A stretch of DNA of 16,805 bases from JBAYHA01 sp964605975 (lineage in GTDB: Bacteria > Patescibacteriota > Patescibacteriia > UBA11705 > JABHMO01), in contig CAZSER010000013.1 of the NCBI GenBank assembly GCA_964605975.1, positions 1 through 16,805 on the forward strand, given 5' to 3'. The notes under the pieces were generated by a model that saw nothing but the letters and a program-made list of their open reading frames with translations, made no database searches and had not been told where the DNA came from. Shown here one piece after another: positions 12,167 to 16,805 of this stretch (its first letter is position 1; each line of letters starts with the position of its first letter). The position numbers and the translations under genes were made by a program.

Positions 12167-12889
12167 ATGAAGTCAGAGAAATTTTTTGATCGTTTCTTGT
12201 TTTTTTTGCAAACCTCCCCCATTGGATTTGGGTTTTTTGCTGCTGCGTGTTTTTCGATTTCCTTCTTTCTATTCTTACTGTACGCAATAAATACAACAAT
12301 CCCTGCTTTCCTAGAAGTTATTTTCGTGATGATAACCACGGTTATTCTTTATTTTGCGATTAGCTACCCTTTGAAGAAAATAAGTAGAAAGAGGCTATTT
12401 TTTCTACAAAAAGAGGCGCAAAACCCAAACACCGTTCTAATACAATCCTCCAACAATAGAGAAATTACTATCAAAGACAGTTATGACTTCTTTCGAAAAA
12501 GATCCGATCATAAATATGGAATAGTTGATCTTGCTTGGCCCAAAATTGTTTTTCATGAAAGAGTTCTATTGAGAAACTTACCGATAGAAATTTCCTTTGG
12601 CATTGTTTGTCCTTCTTCATTTACTCCATCAGAGATATTAATTGCTAAACTTTTCCATGAAGGAATGTCGCTTTCCGAATATCTGAAAAAAGAAACCGCC
12701 CGAAACATGGAAAATATTTCTTTTTCTCTAAAAGAACTCCTTGAAGATTTTTTGGAGGGAAGAATCCCCACAGAAATGGCACTCAGATACCGGATAAACT
12801 TACTTTTCTCAGAGCTTAATCATATCCCTCATGTTGGAATAATTACCGACCTTCATTTTGGAGAAAAATGGCTAAAACTCATTTATTAA
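12167..12889 (+). CDS. Unknown membrane-anchored protein, 240 aa
   Basis: No family is assigned with confidence. Two hydrophobic segments (about residues 18-40 and 45-68) are followed by a basic stretch (KKISRKR) and a soluble domain of about 165 residues, probably cytoplasmic by the positive-inside rule. The soluble part has beta-like segments (YGIVDLAWPKIVF, LPIEISFGIVCP), then long helices and a final GIITDLHF. This order is loosely reminiscent of SPFH/band-7 domains, but the resemblance is weak. The start is fixed by AAAAGGAG five bases before the ATG. The gene is monocistronic, between a consensus promoter and a strong terminator. Confidence 0.7.
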   Translation: MKSEKFFDRFLFFLQTSPIGFGFFAAACFSISFFLFLLYAINTTIPAFLEVIFVMITTVILYFAISYPLKKISRKRLFFLQKEAQNPNTVLIQSSNNREITIKDSYDFFRKRSDHKYGIVDLAWPKIVFHERVLLRNLPIEISFGIVCPSSFTPSEILIAKLFHEGMSLSEYLKKETARNMENISFSLKELLEDFLEGRIPTEMALRYRINLLFSELNHIPHVGIITDLHFGEKWLKLIY

Positions 12890-12896
12890 CATTTAC

Positions 12897-12923
12897 AACA
12901 GGTGCCTTGCACCTGTTTTTTTT
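12897..12923 (+). terminator. Intrinsic terminator after the 240-aa gene
   Basis: AACAGGTGC and GCACCTGTT form a 9-bp stem with loop CTT, followed by an eight-T run. Confidence 0.92.
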
Positions 12924-12948
12924 ATTTTTCCCAAACCCCAAATCCCTC

Positions 12949-12977
12949 TTTACAAAATAATTTTTTCATGCTAAAAT
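12949..12977 (+). promoter_or_regulatory. Promoter of rpsO
   Basis: TTTACA (12949-12954), 17 bp and TAAAAT (12972-12977), with an extended -10 TGC. The predicted start near 12984 gives a leader of about 79 nt. Confidence 0.75.
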
Positions 12978-12983
12978 TTGATT

Positions 12984-13062
12984 ATTAAGAAATTAAACGA
13001 TTCTGTGGCTTTGGAGCCGTTTATTCATAGAATATGACTCCTTGCTGTGGAACACGATTTTT
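12984..13062 (+). promoter_or_regulatory. Structured rpsO leader, candidate S15 autoregulatory element
   Basis: The leader can form GTGGCT-TTGG-AGCCGT (13005-13020), a stem that includes G-U and U-G pairs stacked on G-C, and TATTC-ATA-GAATA (13022-13034). CTCC at 13038-13041 could pair with GGAG (13013-13016) in a pseudoknot-like fold. S15 in several bacteria represses its own mRNA by binding leader structures with a G-U/G-C motif. The structure here is read by eye and not tested. Confidence 0.4.
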
Positions 13063-13428
13063 ATGTTAGATGCCAAGAAAAAACAACAGATCATCAACAA
13101 GTTCAAAACGCATGCCAATGATACCGGTTCTACCGAAGTTCAAATTGCTATTTTGACAGAAGAGATCAAAGAATTAACAAAACATTTACAAACGCACAAA
13201 AAAGATCACTCTTCTCGCCGAGGATTACTCAAAAAAGTGGGAGAACGCCGTCGTTTGATGCGCTATTTGGAAGCTGAAAACAATGAAAGTTACCAAAAAA
13301 TTATTACTTCTTTGAAATTAAAACCAACCAACAGAATGAAAAGAGAAGAAGAAGTTAAAAAGATTTTAGACGCGGAGATTGACGGAGAAGAAGATTCTTT
13401 ACCAAATATAGAAGAAGAAACTGTTTAA
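13063..13428 (+). CDS. rpsO: Ribosomal protein uS15 with acidic C-terminal extension
   Basis: This small-subunit protein binds the 16S rRNA central domain. The core motifs are present: THANDTGSTEVQIAILTEEI, HLQTHKKDHSSRRGLL and GERRRLMRYL. From the ATG at 13063 it is 121 aa, against about 89 for the usual protein; the extra roughly 30 residues are charged and mainly acidic (EEEVKKILDAEIDGEEDSLPNIEEETV region). An in-frame TTG at 13042 was rejected because the added residues have no family support and would run into the leader. There is no SD. It is followed by pnp, as in many bacteria, but with a hairpin terminator between them. Confidence 0.95.
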   Translation: MLDAKKKQQIINKFKTHANDTGSTEVQIAILTEEIKELTKHLQTHKKDHSSRRGLLKKVGERRRLMRYLEAENNESYQKIITSLKLKPTNRMKREEEVKKILDAEIDGEEDSLPNIEEETV

Positions 13429-13437
13429 TACTTGAAT

Positions 13438-13475
13438 AAATCCGCTTTGTAAAAAAGGCGGATTTATTTTGTCTT
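13438..13475 (+). terminator. Probable terminator or attenuator between rpsO and pnp
   Basis: AAATCCGC (13438-13445) pairs with GCGGATTT (13458-13465), extended by TTT/AAA inside. The tail ATTTTGTCTTTT is only moderately T-rich, so some transcripts may continue into pnp. Confidence 0.65.
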
Positions 13476-13504
13476 TTAATAATTAATTTAAATAACTTTT
13501 AATG

Positions 13505-13570
13505 GATCGTCAGATAGGTAGCTTTCTTTTGAGAATTATCTCAAAAAAAGAAATCTAAAATTTGACGATC
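13505..13570 (+). promoter_or_regulatory. Long hairpin in the pnp leader
   Basis: GATCGTCA (13505-13512) and TGACGATC (13563-13570) form a perfect 8-bp outer stem. Inside it, TTTCTTTTGAGA (13523-13534) pairs with 13539-13553 around an ATTA loop with three unpaired A's. The fold ends 8 nt before the pnp ATG. In E. coli a comparable double-stranded leader between rpsO and pnp is cut by RNase III and lets PNPase repress its own mRNA. The same use here is inference. Confidence 0.6.
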
Positions 13571-13578
13571 AGAAATTT

Positions 13579-15726
13579 ATGGAAAAACTTAATAAATTTG
13601 AAATGGAGTTTGCTGGAAAACCGCTTATTGTAAAAACTGGACAACTAGCAAATCAAGCCAATGGTTCTTGTTTGGTTCAATACGGAGAAACAGTTGTTTT
13701 GGCAACGGCCGTTATGAGCAGTGAGGAAAGAGATGGCATTGATTTTTTCCCCTTAATGGTTGAATATGCGGAAAAAATGTATGCGGCTGGAAAAATAAAA
13801 GGCTCCCGTTTTATAAAAAGAGAAAACCGACCCAGTGATGAAGCAGTTTTAACAGGAAGAATGATTGATCGTGGACTTCGTCCTTTATTTGATCAATCGC
13901 TACGCCGAGATGTTCAAGTTATTTTAACCGTCCTTGCTCATGATGGCGAAAACGATCCAGACATTCCAGCCATGATTGGAGCTTCTATTGCTTTGGATAT
14001 TTCCAATATTCCTTTTAATGGCCCACTTGCAGGAATCAGAATTGGCAGAATAAATGAAGAATGGGTAATTAATCCAACCATGACAGCCAGAACAAAATCT
14101 GATCTTAATTTGGTTTTTTCAGCCACAAAAGATAAAGTTTTAATGATTGATGCTGATGCTAATGATATTAACGAAACAGTTATTTACGAAGCTTTTGAAT
14201 TTGGTATGAAACATAGTAGAAAAATTGTTGAGTTTATCGAAAAGATAAAAGAAGAAATTGGTGTTCCTAAAATTAATCTTGCAGAAAAAACTACTTATGA
14301 AGATGTTTTGGATGAAAATCAAAAAGAAAGCTCAGAAGAAATAAAAAAATTGCAAAATGAATTAAAAGATATTTTGATTGAAAAATTGGATCAATTTTTA
14401 TTTAATATTCCTCGCGGATCAAAAAACGAAAGAAAACAAATACTCGGCCAATTAAAAACACTGGCTGAAAATATTTTATTAGAAAAGCAAATTGGCAAAG
14501 ACAAAAGAAAAAAAGTATTGGAATTTTTTGGGGCATTTATTGATGAACAAATTACTTTGGGAATTTTACGAAACCAAAAAAGAGTTGACGGCCGAAAATT
14601 AAATGAAATTAGAACTTTATCTGGTGCAGTCGGAATTCTTCCTCGCGTTCACGGCAGTGGACTCTTTAATCGCGGAGAAACACAAGTTTTATCAATCGTC
14701 ACCTTGGGAGCCCCTGGTGATGAACAGACCGTTGAAACAATGGACCCAGAGTACAAGAAAAGATACATGCACCATTACAACTTCCCTCCATTCTCTACTG
14801 GTGAAGCCTATCCAATTAGAGGGACAGGCCGAAGAGAAATTGGACATGGAGCCTTGGCAGAAAAAGCTTTATTGCCAGTCTTACCAGACAAAGAAAGTTT
14901 TCCTTATACTATCCGAGTTGTTAGTGAAGTTTTGGGTTCCAATGGATCTAGTTCTATGGGATCTACTTGTGGTTCAACCTTAGCCTTAATGGAGGCCGGA
15001 GTTCCAATAAAAAAACCTGTTGGAGGAATTGCCATAGGCTTAGCCTCTCTGGACAATGGTGACTATGCAATTTTAACTGATTTACAAGATCTAGAAGACG
15101 GAGATGGCGGAATGGATTTCAAAATAACCGGGACAAAACAAGGCCTTACTGCTATCCAAATGGATACAAAAACAAAAGGATTAACCTTAGAAATTATCAA
15201 TAAAACCCTAAAACAAGGACGAGAAGCTCTCAACGAAGTTATTGATAAAATAGTTGAAATAATTCCCGAACCAAGAAAAGAACTTTCACCACTTGCACCA
15301 AGAATAAATACTATTAAGATTCATCCTGATAAAATTAGAGAAGTTATTGGTCCCGGCGGAAAAGTTATTAATAAAATCATTGATGAGTGTGGCGTTAATA
15401 TTGATATTGAGGATGACGGCACGGTTTTTGTTACCAGCAACAACGAAACGGGGATGAAAAAAGCCTTAGAGATGATTGAAAGTATTGTCAAAGAAGCCGA
15501 ATTAGGACAAACTTATTTAGGAAAGGTAATAAAACTTTTTGAATTTGGAGCAGTAGTAGAAATTTTTCGAGGAACAGAAGGGTTGGTTCATATTAGCGAA
15601 ATCACCGACAAAGAAAGAGTTCTGGATATAAAAAAATATTTAAAAGAAGGTCAAGAAGTAAAAGTAAAGGTGATAAAAATTGACCCGGAAACAAAAAAGA
15701 TTGGACTGTCCATCAAGAAAGCCTAA
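13579..15726 (+). CDS. pnp: Polyribonucleotide nucleotidyltransferase (PNPase)
   Basis: This phosphorolytic 3'-5' exoribonuclease acts in mRNA turnover. At 715 aa it has full family length. The first RNase PH domain is at about 10-220, an all-helical linker at about 240-320, the second RNase PH domain at about 325-560, a KH domain at about 570-630 (REVIGPGGKVINKIIDE) and an S1 domain at about 640-713 (GQTYLGKVIKLFEFGAVVEIF...GLVHISEI). Catalytic-site residues Asp507, Asp513 and Lys515 are present in EDGDGGMDFK; the family's usual GDMD reads GGMD here. The phosphate-binding SSSMGSTCGS segment is intact. There is no SD. A long hairpin just upstream suggests autoregulation, and a perfect terminator follows. 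Confidence 0.98.
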   Translation: MEKLNKFEMEFAGKPLIVKTGQLANQANGSCLVQYGETVVLATAVMSSEERDGIDFFPLMVEYAEKMYAAGKIKGSRFIKRENRPSDEAVLTGRMIDRGLRPLFDQSLRRDVQVILTVLAHDGENDPDIPAMIGASIALDISNIPFNGPLAGIRIGRINEEWVINPTMTARTKSDLNLVFSATKDKVLMIDADANDINETVIYEAFEFGMKHSRKIVEFIEKIKEEIGVPKINLAEKTTYEDVLDENQKESSEEIKKLQNELKDILIEKLDQFLFNIPRGSKNERKQILGQLKTLAENILLEKQIGKDKRKKVLEFFGAFIDEQITLGILRNQKRVDGRKLNEIRTLSGAVGILPRVHGSGLFNRGETQVLSIVTLGAPGDEQTVETMDPEYKKRYMHHYNFPPFSTGEAYPIRGTGRREIGHGALAEKALLPVLPDKESFPYTIRVVSEVLGSNGSSSMGSTCGSTLALMEAGVPIKKPVGGIAIGLASLDNGDYAILTDLQDLEDGDGGMDFKITGTKQGLTAIQMDTKTKGLTLEIINKTLKQGREALNEVIDKIVEIIPEPRKELSPLAPRINTIKIHPDKIREVIGPGGKVINKIIDECGVNIDIEDDGTVFVTSNNETGMKKALEMIESIVKEAELGQTYLGKVIKLFEFGAVVEIFRGTEGLVHISEITDKERVLDIKKYLKEGQEVKVKVIKIDPETKKIGLSIKKA

Positions 15727-15731
15727 CCAAA

Positions 15732-15763
15732 CAAAAAACAACGGAAATTTCCGTTGTTTTTTG
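15732..15763 (+). terminator. Intrinsic terminator after pnp
   Basis: CAAAAAACAACGGAAA (15732-15747) is followed directly by its exact complement (15748-15763), a 32-bp perfect palindrome ending in a T6 run. Its symmetry means it could also act on the minus strand. Confidence 0.92.
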
Positions 15764-15790
15764 TTTGTATAAATAACTTTATTTTAATAG

Positions 15791-15819
15791 TTGCACTATT
15801 AACAAAATTCCTCTAAAAT
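15791..15819 (+). promoter_or_regulatory. Promoter of the last, partial gene
   Basis: TTGCAC (15791-15796), 17 bp and TAAAAT (15814-15819). The predicted start is near 15826, giving a leader of about 18 nt with no SD. Confidence 0.65.
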
Positions 15820-15843
15820 AATAAAGAAACTAAGTTGTAAACT

Positions 15844-16805
15844 ATGAAAATATCTTCAGAAATTCAACCGCATAAAAAAACATCTTTAATTTTACTAATA
15901 GGAATAACAGTTTCTTTTATTTCAATTTTTTTTATAACCATTTTTCTCTTTGCCAATCCTTTTGACCCCTTTATTAAACATATTCCAGAAAAAACTTCCT
16001 TCTATTTATTTTTAAAATCAAAAAAATTAGAACTTAATACTGAGCAAAAAACATTTTTCCTTGATTTTTTGTCTCAAAGAACATCTTTACCTGTCGAAAC
16101 CATTTCCTCCTTAATAGAAAAAATGTCCCCGCTTGGATTTTTTTGCTATGAAGAAAAAATTTTTTTTGTTACCAAAAAAAATTATCATAATCAAAAAACT
16201 TTTAACAATTTAAGCCTTTTTCCAAAAGAAGAAGACAACCTCCTCTTTTTTCCCTACAAACCAGAAAACAATACTAAACAATACTTTCAAACACAAAATT
16301 CATTTAACAATGATTTTATTCTTTATTTAAACAATAAAGAACTTCTAACTGAATTTTTTCCTTTTTTCCCTCAATCAACTATTAAAAACATTGTCGAACC
16401 AACCTATTTGAAAGGTAAAGTTTCCACTACAAAACAAATTATTTTGACAACCAAAGTAAAAAACCTTCTATCCTTTCAAAAAAAATCTCAATTCCAACTA
16501 AATCCGACAGCAGAAACCGTTTTCTTTGAAAATGGCTTGGATTTTAGCCTTTTACCGGAAGTTAGCTATAACAAAGAAAATTTTTATCCTTTAATTCTAA
16601 AAAAACTATCAGAACCTCACCAGTCTTACAAAACACCAGATTCTTTTGTTATTCAAACTACCGAAGATATTTTGGAAGTAAAAAATAAAATCACTGCCCT
16701 ATTGGGATACCTATATCCAACAATAAAAGTTAAAACTTTACCCGATGGAACAAAAGCGCAACACCTCTATGCCGAAAACCTGTATCTACCAACAATAGAA
16801 ACTGA
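15844..16805 (+). CDS. Membrane-anchored extracytoplasmic protein, N-terminal 320 aa (cut by the window end)
   Basis: The frame is open from the ATG at 15844 to the window end (320 codons plus two bases), so the C-terminus is missing. A short cytoplasmic N-terminus (MKISSEIQPHKK) precedes one hydrophobic helix (about 13-37). After it comes a large soluble part, presumably outside the membrane, beginning IPEKTSFYLFLKSKKL. The sequence is rich in Phe, Lys and Asn, with alternating strand and helix segments. It is loosely like the DUF3352-type anchored proteins common in Patescibacteria, which is only an impression. There is no SD. Confidence 0.75.
   Translation, partial: MKISSEIQPHKKTSLILLIGITVSFISIFFITIFLFANPFDPFIKHIPEKTSFYLFLKSKKLELNTEQKTFFLDFLSQRTSLPVETISSLIEKMSPLGFFCYEEKIFFVTKKNYHNQKTFNNLSLFPKEEDNLLFFPYKPENNTKQYFQTQNSFNNDFILYLNNKELLTEFFPFFPQSTIKNIVEPTYLKGKVSTTKQIILTTKVKNLLSFQKKSQFQLNPTAETVFFENGLDFSLLPEVSYNKENFYPLILKKLSEPHQSYKTPDSFVIQTTEDILEVKNKITALLGYLYPTIKVKTLPDGTKAQHLYAENLYLPTIET

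Noticed and set aside
13042..13062. Upstream TTG start for rpsO
   Set aside because: It would add seven residues not found in S15 proteins and would lie inside the structured leader. The ATG at 13063 fits the family start.

Overview
The window is low-GC DNA with short intergenic gaps, standard stop codons (TGA is used as a stop) and small housekeeping proteins. The gene content (L32 and S15 with extra C-terminal tails, a K+-independent membrane pyrophosphatase, trigger factor, endonuclease IV, PNPase, a YciO-like protein) alternates with many small unrecognised membrane or secreted proteins. This best fits a Patescibacteria/CPR chromosome. The assignment is inference; no 16S gene is present.

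Layout. At the left edge is the 5' end of a tRNA-Glu on the minus strand. Divergent from it is a four-gene block of small, mostly membrane proteins (171-1437) with strong Shine-Dalgarno (SD) sites. Next come rpmF and hppA (1658-3969), two monocistronic unknown genes (4108-5176), tig (5273-6586), and nfo with a YfcE-type phosphodiesterase (6719-8092). A minus-strand secreted small protein follows (8139-8471), then yciO (8578), a DUF167/YggU gene (9248) and another unknown gene (9536). From 9923 to 11130 no sizeable protein gene is present. This stretch holds four parS-like 16-mers, two minus-strand tRNA-Arg genes (CCU and UCU anticodons) and a 25-codon very basic ORF with its own terminator. 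It is bordered by a tyrosine recombinase that has lost several catalytic residues (minus strand, 11131-12003). The right part has an unknown two-helix membrane protein (12167), the rpsO-pnp pair with structured leaders (12949-15726), and the start of a membrane-anchored protein that runs off the window.

Expression signals are unusually readable. At least twelve sigma70-type promoters can be placed, and all but one have exactly 17-bp spacers. About thirteen intrinsic terminators are visible. Translation starts fall into two classes: every recognised housekeeping gene lacks an SD, and some starts lie about 3-8 nt from the predicted transcription start (near leaderless). Nearly all the unrecognised genes have a strong GGAG/GAGG SD.

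The points most worth a second look are the parS cluster beside a decayed Xer-like protein, the SD/no-SD split, an A8 slippage site joining a 26-codon ORF to the next gene, and the long leader hairpin before pnp.
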